The position numbers and the translations under genes were made by a program. A stretch of 64,000 nt of DNA from Whalleya microplaca (taxonomy: Eukaryota; Ascomycota; Sordariomycetes; Xylariales; Xylariaceae). The stretch lies in contig MU385736.1 of the NCBI GenBank assembly GCA_022497155.1, forward strand, positions 1 to 64,000, read 5' to 3'. Position 1 is the stretch's first letter. The number at the start of each line of letters is the position of its first letter. This document shows positions 44,919 to 56,534 of the stretch, piece by piece. Under the pieces are notes generated by a model that did no database searches, was not told the DNA's origin, and was given only the letters and a program-made list of their open reading frames with translations.

Positions 44919-45480
44919 AGTATCGGACAGGTCGTTAGAGAAACCCGAACTGCAGTTCACTTGAAGGACCGATGGCCGCGAGACGAAGCCATCATAGTCC
45001 GCATTCGAACACCCCCAGAGATATCCCGCACATTTATATCAGCATTCATGATTCGTGGGATTGTGAAGACACGATTGCGTTAAGCTTGTGTTATTGGCTT
45101 AGAAAGATGGGCGGCGGGGACATGAGCAAGCAGAGGTTGATGTCAATTGGGATAATGATATTGTCGACTATCTAATTTCGGCCGTGTCGAGCCAACACGT
45201 CAAGCAGAACAGCTTCGTGTGGCCGCCGGTTAGACACGTTGTATATTGTATGCAAGCTTATTAGCTAGCTAAAATGACAAAAAGGAGACGTCAACTTGAG
45301 CGAAGCGACCCCGCCATCCACACCATACATACCTTGGAATTCCGGACACATTTAATACAATCACCAGCTTCGTCTCTTGTCATGTGTGTAGTCTAGAGTA
45401 GCCTATAAGTTCTTATACAAGAAAAAGAAATCCAACCCTACTGCGTTTTTACCCCTTTTCGCAATCAACTCCGTCCCAAA
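44919..45480. other. Intergenic, 3' of YIP1
   Basis: No gene seen. Confidence 0.5.
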
Positions 45481-46096
45481 TATGTACCTACATGATGGAT
45501 CTCTCAGCTACCTACAACCACTACCCCGACCCTCCTCCTCCACACCCACAGAAGTCCCCGGCATTAGCAGCAGCAGTTCTAGCTCCCGCAACGGCACTAA
45601 GTACCGCGCATCCGCCGGATCCGCCCTAGCGTAAGCCGCGCACGCGATTGCCGAAGAAGGCCAGGCCTCGCGCTGCGCCAGGCCCCCTCCCGGTACGGCG
45701 TGCGGAAGACGACGCTGGCTGAGAAGACGGGCGATCGCTGCTCTTGCCCGGCACCGCGCAAGTAGCTCTTCTCCTCGCCCACGCACAGCCCGCGCTACAT
45801 CTGGATCACGGCGTAACGGTTATGCTGTTCGCAGCCGGCGCCCGGGCGGGGGACTCGGCAGCATCGCGCGCGCCTAGGGGTTCAAGGAGCGAGCTCTCGT
45901 GGCTGGCACTTAAGCAGGAGAGTCTGCTTGTGGGCGCGTAGGAGATGCTGGGGTATCCGCCGGGTAGGGCTGAGTTGTTTGCGCTTGCGCAGCGTGCCCT
46001 GAGGATGGGTAGTGGTGGTGGTGGCGGCGGTTGGGAGAGGAGGCTTGAGGAGAGGACGTCTGAGGCTGTTGATGGATGGGTGTGTCTTTGAGGATG
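45481..46096 (+). pseudogene. GC-rich remnant with psq-type helix-turn-helix
   Basis: A GC-rich patch in AT-leaning surroundings. Plus-strand frames, read together with one stop and one shift, give MYLHDGSLSYLQPLPRP..., then ALA-AAHAIAEEGQA, then LRQAPSRYGVRKTTLAEKTG. The pattern (A)IAEEGQA-LRQA--RYGVRKTTL is that of a psq/CENP-B-like DNA-binding helix-turn-helix as found in pogo-type transposases and derived fungal proteins. No intact frame and no DDE domain visible, so this is a decayed fragment. The open frames on the opposite strand are composition artefacts. Confidence 0.4.
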
Positions 46097-47486
46097 GGGA
46101 TATTCTGCTTCATATTGAGGGTTGAAGTAACTTTGCTGAGGATCGGTGGCTAGACTTGATGTGACGTTAGACGTCGGGACCAGGATTGGTACGAGGTTAC
46201 GGAGTTCTCAGACAGGCTGAACCATACGCCAACGACTCTTGTTAGTTCAAACTACTGCGCTCATGATAGTCTACGGATGGTTGATAAAACATTGCTCCTT
46301 CTTCTTTCTTTCTTCCTTTTTCTCCTCTTCCTTTCTTTCGTTTGCATACTGGTCTTAACGAGCGTTGCGGTTATCAATCTGGTTAATTGCGAGTGCGAAA
46401 CTGGGCTTGCAACAACTACTCTACGAAACTCTGCCAAGACCGCCAGGCTAGCATTTATTCCGTCGAGGCCTATCGTGTGAACAAATCAGATACGAGTGCT
46501 GTCAAAATTAGCATGATTCAAAAATCATGTCCGGGACTGTAACGCTGTGTGGTATGCGTGCCCTATGGGGCCGTCACTATGTCACACATATCTTTACCGA
46601 CATTCATTCCCGAGTAGCCGGACCTTAATCTATTCTGTACCAGGGATATCGCAATGGATATATGGTAAATCCTGTCAATTGCATTCTCATTATCAGCTCC
46701 TCGCCCACTACAGGTAGGTGGGTATGACCGCGGGAGGATCCCATAGATCTATGTATGTGTAATCCAATGATATATAGCAGTGATGATTGGCCACGTGCTT
46801 AGACATGAATAAGTACCACCTCGGTCTTACTTTGACCATGAATGTATGCATGAATCTGCCCGTGTGGTTGCGTCGCAACGTTCCGCTACGACAAGTTCCA
46901 TGGAAATAGACAAACTGTAATCATGGCTGACTGTGTGGCTCGAAATACTTTCTGTTGAGCTCGCGTACAACTTCGGTTGCTACTCTGCTACTGAATCAGT
47001 TGTCTCCGTCGCAGCCACGCGTCAGCATCCCTGGTCTCCTTCCCGAATTTGACAGTAGCCCGGAGTAATGTTTCTGGGCAGCTCATCAGGGCTCCCCGCG
47101 TTGACTAGCGGGTGAACCCCATCAATAAGACGGGGAAGCGCTGATCGTTAACGGTTGTTAATAAAAGCTTGGCTAACGTCTTTATGATGGAGATGGTTCG
47201 CGATTCGTTGCAGCTAGGCTCTAGCTGTCTCGCGCATACTACGTACGACCGGGATTAGATAAATATGCCGATTGATAATGCAGGGGGGTTATGATAGCAA
47301 GTTTTTCATCTTCCTCCTAGAGTCACAATGGAGGATGGCTTACGCTGCCGGGGGTCTTACGCATTTATTTCTTAATAACTCAAGTAATCTTCTTCAATTG
47401 TAAACACCTACAACTCTTAGTCGATCCTTATCGTAGTCCTTAAAATTTTCTTCTACTTCGTAGGTTAGACAAGAGGCCACTTCGCG
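46097..47486. other. Intergenic, no gene seen
   Basis: 1.4 kb upstream of the MFS gene. A 67-codon open frame at 46277-46480 is hydrophobic by T-rich composition only. Nothing else stands out. Confidence 0.5.
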
Positions 47487-49366
47487 ATGTCGACGACAAT
47501 TGGGGACTCGGATCCGAAAGAGCCGCTTTCAGATGCTTCACCCTATGAGCAACGTATCGAGAAGGATGTCCATGCAGCTGCCGAGCAAGGTTATGTAGCA
47601 ACCAATAGGTACGGAGATAGATTGAATCACAGTCGTAGATGCAACACTAACTCAGAGTTCGAACAGCCATGGCGAATCCATCGTCCAATTTGACAGGGCA
47701 GCAGAGAGAAGGCTTCGGAACAAGATAGACTGGATGGTCGTGCCTACGGTCTCCCTCTTGTACCTCTTCTGCTTCATCGACCGTGCCAACATCGGTACAT
47801 AATCCTGCCCCAGTTTCTCAGACAGCCCACTGAACGTCACCAGGCAATGCCAGGCTCGCTGGCCTCGAGAAGGATCTGGGTATGAGTGGCAACGATTACA
47901 ACGTGCTTCTCTCTGTCTTCTACATCAGCTACATCGTCTGTGAGATCCCGGCCAACCTCATTTGCAAATGGGTGGGCCCGGGCTGGTTCATCCCCGCGAG
48001 CTCCCTCGGGTTCGGTATTGCATCGCTATGCACGGCATTCGTTCAGGATCTGCCTGCTGGTTGCGGCGTGCGCTTCGTTCTCGGGATCTTCGAAGCAGGT
48101 ATGATGCCTGGCATTGCTTATTATCTGTCTCGCTGGTACCGTCGCTCCGAGTTGGCCTTCAGACTATCTCTCTACGTCGTTATGGCTCCGCTGGCCGGGG
48201 CCTTCGGCGGCTTATTGGCATCTGGGATATTGAGTCTTCCTGGGATCGGTAGTCTTCAGTACGTATTTCGCAGTCCGTTCCCCCCTATTCTGGTCCAGTT
48301 GGAGCTTTGTTCGGTTAGCTGCGTTAGGTTGTTAATGGAGTTGGACTGTTCGCCATGAGGCTGATGAATATCGAATATATCATGAAGAAACATATACTAA
48401 CTTCATTGATCTATAGCCAATGGCGTATGATCTTTATTGTCGAGGGTATCATTACGATTGGGCTGTCGTTGATCGCCTTTGTCACGCTCACTGATCGCCC
48501 TGAAACGGCACGATGGCTGACCGAAGAAGAGAAAACCTTAGCCATCGCCCGTGTGAAGTCAGAACGAATCTCGCAGTCCACGGTTCTAGATGCAGTGAGC
48601 CGCAAGAAAATTTATCGGGCCATCACTAATCCCGCAGTCCTTGCTACTGCCGTAACTTTCCTGTTCAACAAGTAAGTTCTCTTCGAAATAGCTACCTGAG
48701 ACCATCAATTTATAATAAGTGGCCGCTAATCCCGAGGCCTGCAGCATCACCGTGCAAGGTCTAGCTTTTTTCGCCCCTACGATCGTGGCGACTATTTATC
48801 CCACGTCTACAACGATTCGAAAGCAACTCTACACGGTCCCACCCTACGTGGTGGGGGCGGCCTTTGAGATCTTCCTGCCTCTCCTGAGCTGGCGCTTTGA
48901 CAAGCGTCAGATCTTCATCATGCTCACCGCGCCATTCACAATGATGGGGTACATTATGTTCCTGGCGAGCACCGATGCCCACGTGCGGTACGCGGCGACT
49001 TTCTTTACGGCCATTAGCTGCTTTGCGCTGGGGGCCCTGACTAACGCGCAGGCGTCGGCGCAGGTCGTCAGCGATTCTGCGCGCAGCGTCTCTATCGCTA
49101 CCAACGTTATGTTCGGCAACGTCGGTGGCTTGATCTCGACCTGGTCGTACCTGGAGCGGGACGCGCCGAATTACCACATCGGCAACGGTCTCAATCTGGC
49201 CGCCTCGAGCATGATCCTCGTCGTCTCGACCTTGACGCTGTTCTGGATGCTCGCGGATAATAAGAAGCGTGAGAAGAGGGACGTGGGTAAGGAGCTCGAG
49301 GGTTTGTCATCGGCGGAGATCGAGAGCCTCGAGTGGAAACACCCTGGCTGGAGGTGGAAGCCGTGA
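47487..49366 (+). CDS. MFS transporter, anion:cation symporter (Dal5/Tna1-like)
   Basis: Five exons (47487-47608, 47658-47794, 47844-48258, 48417-48671, 48745-49366) total 1551 nt, 516 residues, all phases consistent. The cytosolic N-terminus leads to DWMVVPTVSLLYLFCFIDRANIGNARLAGLEKDL, the TM1 region typical of the ACS/Dal5 group, then EIPANLICKWVGPGWF (MFS motif A region), FVLGIFEAGMMPGIAYYLSRWY, a central QWRMIFIVEG linker and six more helices ending in FWMLADNKKREKR. Members import allantoate, nicotinate, pantothenate or similar anions with protons; the substrate here is unknown. It is tail-to-tail with the P450 (159 bp between stops). Confidence 0.93.
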
Positions 49367-49525
49367 TACTAGACGGAGAGGACTATCTGTGTTAAGCTCC
49401 TGCGTTTATCACGATTAGCGATCACCATAGTTGAGATTCAGTTTTTGCTTGATGGTAGAGTGGCGTGATCTAGAATATGTTTAATGATTCTATCTAGCTG
49501 CAGAAAGGCAGTACAATCCCCGCAT

Positions 49526-51405
49526 CTACACAGAATTCTCGATCTTCTTAAACACTATCTCCTTCGTCGGGTCGGGCAGCGAATCCAAACCCATGACCAA
49601 GTTTGGATATCGCTCCGTGACGCCATCCGGCATCTTCATGTCATATTTGAGTAGAATATCCGCCAAGATGATTTTGATCACATGGGCGGCGAAAAAGCGC
49701 CCCGGGCAAGCGTGTCGGCCGTAACCAAAGTGCATGAAATCCTTGGTGACTGTCACGAATTGGTACTGCTCCTTGTTTCTGTAGCCTAAAAGGTCCTTCG
49801 AGGTACCGTTGCGTAGGTCAAGGAAACGATGCGCATCCCATTGCTGTAGTCCCGTCAGTACATCACCATCTGACCAAACAAATGAAGCCACGCTCACCTC
49901 GGGGTTGGAGAATAAATTTGGATCCTGCATCGCAACAGCATGTGGCGTTTCGATCATGTAGCCAGCCGGTAACCGAGTGCCGTCGCTTAAGGTCACAGGC
50001 TTGGCTGTCCATCGCTGAAATCGAGCTGTAGGAGAAAATCAACGATTAGTAAAGATCAATGGCGCATGGGGCGTCTATTAGGACGAACTTAAGTTGCCTG
50101 GGTTCATTCGCTGCGACTCCTTCATCACACTGTCCAAAAGCTTCATCTCGAAGAGCGCGTGCGTGCTCATAACGCCATTTTCCTTCGCCAGAACCGTCTT
50201 GATCTCGTCTCGAAGCTCGGCAATGACATTCTGTCGCACCACAAGATCGTAAAGGCTTCACATAACATAGTCAGCGAAAGTGAAGAAACGTTAGGGTCTT
50301 GAGGCGCTTACATCAGGGTTATTGTCAAAGTAGTAGTGTGAATGGAAACCATGCTTAGATTGAGCTGTGCTTCGGCAAGTGTATCATCGCTGAGGCCGAA
50401 CTCGTCAACCTTATTGAGCATCCACTGCAGGGCATCGTCGGGCGACTCCTTCCCGACCTTCATGGCCTCTCTTCGCTGCCGGATTATCGGCAGCAAGAAG
50501 TCATGAGCCTTTTTCCTCTCCGCATACAGGTGATCGACCTCCGGTGTAAAGTATCGGCCGATCCATCGTGTCCATGGGCTCCACTGCTTCAGCTTCTTTA
50601 TTGCGTTGAAGAAGGCCATCGTGTAGTTCATACTAGCATGCAAGTATTCTTCCGAACGGTATAGGTCCGACCCGACGAAGATGGAGCCTGAGGTGAGAGC
50701 TACTATACGTAGTATCGTGGGGTACACAACGGCGGGCGTCCAGTCTTCACATGGAGGCAGCTCATCGGCAACGGCACGTGCTACTTCTGCCATGAGTCGG
50801 GGGTTGATACGCCCTGCAGATCAGTGAGTACATGCTTCTGATGGCATATGGTGTGCTCCTACCTAGACTGCGGGTCAGATCGCACTTAATAACATGAACG
50901 AAGAATTCTGACAGTTTCCTGCTGCCCAGATCAATGTATTTGTGTTCATTAGACTGTTTTGCGTTAGTCGACTGTCTCGGTATCATTAATAAGGCATGGG
51001 AAATATACAATGTTGATGGCCTCATGGACGTCGATGATATCATCCGGAAGCTGTTTCATTTCCTCCATAAGCGACCGCGGCAAGACGATACGCTCTCCTA
51101 TTCTACATTAGCGACTCTTATAACACGGACCATGGAATGCTATTCATACCATCGATAGAAGTCAGTCTATATGCCTTGTTCTTAAACATCTCGTACCCCT
51201 TCTGGTAAAAATCCAAACCATTCTTGATGAAGGCCTTTCTGCGCTTCCGAGCGTATCCATATTCTCTACCAAGTAACGGTATAGATGATGCGTCACTATC
51301 GAGTAGCTGTGTTGCCAGCAACACACCAGCGAAAATCACAAAGATGGACGCAAGGACCGGTGCACGGTCTGCAAGTATAATCGAGATCTGATCCAAAGTC
51401 CCCAT
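49526..51405 (-). CDS. Cytochrome P450 monooxygenase
   Basis: Six exons (51150-51405, 51009-51097, 50863-50953, 50312-50813, 50089-50255, 49526-50025) total 1605 nt, 534 residues. An N-terminal anchor (VLASIFVIFAGVLLATQLL) points to the ER membrane. The I-helix reads NLSMVSIHTTTLTITLIL (HTT in place of the usual AGxxT, as in fungal ent-kaurene-oxidase-like P450s), ExxR is ESQR, the PERF region is WDAHRFLDLR, and the haem loop is FGYGRHACPGRFFA. The C-terminus is complete. A stretch before DAHRF (VASFVWSDGDVLTGLQ) is somewhat longer than usual. A role in secondary metabolism is likely, possibly with the MFS transporter or the PKS cluster 12 kb away. Confidence 0.93.
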
Positions 51406-53603
51406 CGTGAGGCAGTGGGAGGAGTCTATGAAAACCAAGCGGAGGATGTACGAGCCGGGTAGTTGGAGATCAAATATATATACATAGTATTAGGTATCGA
51501 ATACGCAGCCTATACGAATGCGAATATAAGTAATTATACGCTGCAGCTCTTATTGGTCACGGGGTTCTTAATGTGGGCTATGCCGCACTAACATCGCCGC
51601 ATATAACCAAGTATGTCGTCCGGCATAGGGTTGTAGGCCTGCCAGGCGCCAGGCAATGGCCGTTTACCTGGTTTACTTAGCGTAGTTAGCTATTATTCCC
51701 CAGACCATGCGCCCTGGTCATATAGGGAATACCCGAGGACCGAGCTGAAAAATCAGGTAGCATTTATTCGTCCAACGTACCCCTACTAGTAGACCCCCAG
51801 GCGGAGTAGCAGAGTAGGTACTGAGCCATTGGTCCAGATTTGACCCTTATATGACCAAAGAAAACGATGCGATCGTTACTGCATGAAACTTGGAACTCGC
51901 CAACTGACTGCTTATGGAAAAAGACTACGGACGTAATTATTGTCGAGAGAAAGGAAGTCATAATACTGCTACGGAATGCAAAGGGGCTTTAAAACCATGG
52001 TATGTACTTATTATTGTACATACGCAACATGCCGCCGGGTAGTCTATTTTAGTCTAACGATGTGGATACCCAAAATCAACGCCGCATCATTAGCGTCAAC
52101 GACAGGGCAGCTCGTCTAATTTCTATCCCTTAAAGCAACAACAGCATTACTACCTACTATGGTAGTTGTCTTCACTTCTACCACTATTCGGCAATGAAGG
52201 ATCATGATGCTAGTTCTGTAATTGATAGGCGAGTTAGTTGGTTCTCAAGTAATTCATTCCTCTCACCAGTTTCGGATTTCCTAACTACTATATATACAAC
52301 GCCCAGCGATTGAAAGGGCACAATGACATGATCTCCTCGCTTACAAATAACTGCCCAATGCTAACCAGAACCCGGAAGACCCGAATCACGTTGGCAAGTT
52401 ATTATCAAATTACCAGATCCGGATTTCAGGGAAGTTGACCGATCTTGTACCAGCCCTCCCTTAGCTGCTTGGCAATTCATGGAATCACATTACAATCTGA
52501 GTCTTAGTAACCTATCATATAACAGTCATTTGAATCCTTATGGTACGATAGAACAGTACCCAGACACCTACCTATATCGTCGATTCCTACAAGCTTCGAA
52601 GTTTGCTTGAGCTTTTAAAAACATCCACTTATTGAACCTATCAATGCTACATGCGTCAGAGGAAGTCATGCCAACGCCAGATCAAGACATGAGCCACAAG
52701 GGCGACGACAGGTGCCACCAACATCGACAATGCCTCATGTTACTTTTGTAACATTTACATGGCACTATCAATTGATCTGCATGTACAGTTTAAAGGTTAT
52801 AGAGTTATCCCAGTCTGTGCCTCTGTGCTAGCTTGGTAAGGCAACGTCTAAGAACTCTAGGTATACTGCCTGAACTGCCTAAAATGGCTATACTATATTC
52901 CCATTGGCATACTTAGTTCCTTGAAGACCACAAACCACCAACCTTAATCAACTGATCACATTAGTCTGGGAGCCCTGACAGTCCTGTCGCGGCGAATTTG
53001 TATGTGTGTAATATGCTTTGATTATGTACGTACCCATTCCTTCAACCCTGTACCGTATGGCCTGTGATCCTCATAGCCTAGGTCCAATTATTAGGTGCCA
53101 ACGGAGTAGATAGGTCTGTGCATTTTGGTGGGTTGGATTCCTTGCTTGTATGTGGAGGTAGTGTTTTGTGTCTGCCCTATGGACATGCAGCATAAGAAGT
53201 TGCCTTGCACCACGCCGTCGGGTTCCATATTCAGACTTGGTAACGAGCATAGTACATACTCCACTTGTTGTACTCGACTTTTGCGGATTCTCACTGATGT
53301 ACTTATACTCCTTCTAGGCATTATCCAAGACCAGCATTCGTTCAACTATGTACTTAAGGTCTTTCGGGTTTAGCTCCAAAGAAATAGAAGGCCACAAAAA
53401 CACATTATCTAATTTGAAGAAAGGGGAAAAGCACCCCCTCGGCCCCTTCGCATAGCCATACGTACCAACCTCATATTAAATTCTAGAACAGGATATCTGG
53501 GCAGGTTTATTACGTCTTCTTATGTACAAAGTAGACGTGAGAGTCTGCCCATATTCTCTACCACTCCGAGGCCACGTCGTTTTGGATGATGGCAATTGCA
53601 CCT
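51406..53603. other. 2.2-kb intergenic stretch, no gene seen
   Basis: Upstream of the P450. Open frames (51764-51961, 53091-53373 on both strands) are short and motif-free. No repeat recognised. Confidence 0.5.
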
Positions 53604-55860
53604 TTACTCAGACAAACTGTGCATACCTACAAATTTATATCTAGAAAGACTATACGGCCATCGCGTAATAGACCTGACGGGTGCGTAATTCCTTGTCATC
53701 AACTTCCGGAACGTCGATTGGCTTGATCGAAGCCGGACCTTCTTAGTCATAAATACTAGTGGTAGGCAGTATACAAAACAAAACTCGGAACATGGCGGTT
53801 CAATTCCAGCCTCACTGTAAGTATCAGCGAAAGACGTATTGGTAAGAGCATATCTACTGCGATAGAGTTTGAAGGATTGGTCGGGATCTGTAATTGTAAC
53901 GAGCGCTCTCTCTGCAGCTGCCAGATGAACTTTCATTGAAGTTATGAGTTCCACGGCTTGTTTACTTGATTCCGATGCATCGACGTGGTTAAAAGCACGG
54001 TGAAATCGGTTAAAACCACGGTGGTCTAAGCTTTAGAATCTATATAGTAAGATAGTGGATATACTTACGCTATAGTACATTTTCCTAACTAATGGATGTA
54101 CTATCGCTAATTCTTATAGCCATTTTAAGTGCAGCCGATCTCATTAATAATAGCAAGGTAATAAAAAGCTCCGGTTCCTTAAAAATTCAAGCGTACACGT
54201 TTTCTTATCTAATCTAATCTAATCTAATCTAATTCTCAAGAGGTCTAGAGGTATCGAAGTCATCTTAAGTATAAGAGTCAGTAAATTTAGCTATAGTACT
54301 CCGTAAGTAATACCCTTAAGCAAGAAGCAGCAGGTATTACAATTGGGGACTTCCAATAGAAAAGGTACATCCGTTTACTGGCCAAAAGTATTGCGGCGCT
54401 AGGTAACTAGTCTGAGCATCGACCACCGTGGTTTTAACCGATTTCACCGTGCTTTTAACCACGTCGCCGATGCATCTATGGCATCCAATATCCAGTCTAC
54501 GTCTTCCTCGAGTTCCATCCCTGGTAAAACTGATAGTAAAGTTGGCTTCCAAAGATTATGCGTATCCGTGTCGTTCGGTTTTAGTCCAGGCGTAGCGAGA
54601 TCTGCTAATGCGTAGCAATAGATTGAGACTGCGAGAGCTGTCTGATAAGTTGATGATCGAAGCATACTGCCGAGAAACCTCTTCTGGCTCCGTCCATAAT
54701 TGAAAAGAAGTAGGCGCTGGGCACAAGGATGGCCTTTTCCTGGCGCTGATTGACAACAACGGAGCACAGGGTGGATTTCCCACTGCCAGGAGAGGCGTGC
54801 AACCATAAGACAGGATACGAATCAGCTTTTACCCAATTACTAAACCCCTAGCCGTTCAGAAAATGCTGACAAGTTCCTGCCCTGCGTATCTTGCGGCCCG
54901 CTGCAATATCCTCCTCAGGGGGCCGGATACATTTCATAGTGCCGACACATGCAGCAGGAACTTTCCATAATCGATTTCTGGTTGTTTGAAGGTCCGCATC
55001 ATGGAAACGATGCTACGAAGTGCTCCCAGGGCTGATACATGATTGGGGTTTTCGCAAAAGCGATACTGGTGATACCGGTCAGATATTAACACTTTACCGG
55101 TATATACTCTGTAACAGGGGACGTTTACATTTTCAAACTTGCAAACATCACAATTGACAGCATTCAGTTACTGCGGAGTCTCCTTCGGGTATCCTAACAA
55201 CGATGATTGCTTTTCTGAGATCATCAACGATATAGGTCACACGTTCGTTTTTACCTAAGGTCTCGTAAAATGAGAATATCTAGAGCTTAGGCGCATGATT
55301 ACCTATTGAATGATTCATAAAGCTCGTCAATCATTAGACTTCTTGTAGTAAGCTCCGAGACGTAACCTTTAGGCGAGTATCCATATGCCGAACTTGTAAG
55401 GATCTTATTAAAAGTCTTGGCCAAATCACTGTCTCTGGGTGGTTCCGAGAAACAAGACGGCCTTAGTATTAGATATAATGCTGCGGAGCTTGTCATTTAT
55501 ATGGCCTTGGAGGAAGGCATTTTTGAATATAGACCACCCATGGAATGGGCAACCACAGCCAAAAGGACTCGTCCCAGCGGTTATTTTCTACTCTCTTTAT
55601 ACTTTATACCGAATAGTAAATCATTTGCGAAGTCCTCCTGCTCCTCTCTCGATGAGAAGTGTGCATTGTAACTGATAGTATGGATACTTTCCACAGAAAT
55701 TTCAGATCCCTTGGAAAGCCTGAGTTGCGACCACAAGTTCTCCAAATCCTGATAGCAGCACCACGTTCATAAATTCGTTCCCCCAAGTCCAGGAATGAAG
55801 ATTATATCTACCGAGCGATCCTCAGGTTCGTGTAACACTGGGTACAAGCCCTAGCGGGTC
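53604..55860 (-). pseudogene. Lipase-NACHT signalling protein, decayed and split by a MITE
   Basis: Minus-strand fragments in several frames follow the order of fungal NLR-like genes: LYPVLHEPEDRSVDIIFIPG with GLGGT (55.85-55.77 kb), NLWSQLRLSKG, YNAHFSSRERQEDFANDLLF, VAHSMGG (lipase-like nucleophile elbow), LAKTFNKILTSSAYGYSPKG, YVSELTTRSLMIDELYESF, a short gap, then the NACHT P-loop HASPGSGKST near 54.78 kb and ELEEDVDWILDAIDAS. Several in-frame stops and shifts separate the pieces. The NACHT part is broken by a 486-bp element at 53981-54466. The reading resumes with ESSKQAVELITSMKVHL to a stop at 53604. Such genes act in non-self recognition and cell death in fungi; this one cannot make a protein. 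Confidence 0.8.
53981..54466. mobile_element. 486-bp Mutator-like MITE, copy 2
   Basis: Inverted ends start CGACGTGGTTAAAAGCACGG and run about 45 bp (53981-54025 and 54421-54466). Perfect 9-bp target duplications CCGATGCAT flank it (53972-53980, 54467-54475). Removing the element and one copy rejoins ILDAIDAS to ESSKQ in the host frame. It shares subterminal words with copy 1 (GGTGGTCTAAGCTT; TAACTAGTCTGAGCATCGAC) and also begins CGA. Internal TCTAA pentamer repeats lie at about 54210-54232. Confidence 0.88.
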
Positions 55861-56534
55861 ATCCGCTCGATCCCGTGGTCGCTGTCTTTGGCCCTCGGGG
55901 TTTTCAGAGAGTAGCTGTGGCTGAACATCTGATAAAGAAACTTGCTCGCATTCGCTGCTCTGCTACTGAGTAGCTTGAACAAGGTGGACCCGGGAAGAGA
56001 CAGATGATAAGGACGGTCTAAAGCATCTGGGGAGCCCGTTATTGAAATAGATAGGGCTTCAGGGCTGATTTTCTTACCAGACCTCAGGTGTTTCCACTAT
56101 ATAGGTCTCCCTTGGCTAACTGCGACTTAATCTGCGCGAGAACCTTATTTGACATACTTCCCATGATGGAAATTGGGGACTATAGGTAAGTCTATCTGGA
56201 TAGCATGGTGTCAAGGTTTCAGAGATACTCCAGGATGGAGAGCTGCTGCGGTGATAGTCGTTCGTTGTTGAGGAAGCATCAAATACCGTATACATGACTT
56301 TATGAACGTGAAGTAGCAGAGAAGTTGAATTATCAAGTTTCATTTGGCGCGCGTCTGATTATCTAGCCCCTGTCTGCGCCGTAACTGACTGTAAGTGCGT
56401 ACATATAACATTACCTACCCCGCACTGCATTCTTTATATCTTGACATTATAAAATAGTGCGACGATCCAGTAAAGACGGCAAAATGAAAGGCAAAAAATA
56501 CGTTTTTGTCTTATTTTGTTAGAAGATACGCGAA
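55861..56534. other. Intergenic, no intact gene
   Basis: May include the decayed 5' end of the NACHT gene and the promoter of the fructosamine-kinase-like gene. The 75-codon minus-strand frame at 56116-56343 has no motif. Confidence 0.4.

Noticed and set aside
45508..45941. GC-rich open frames on both strands
   Set aside because: Explained as composition artefacts around the broken psq-HTH remnant; none is intact or conserved by eye.
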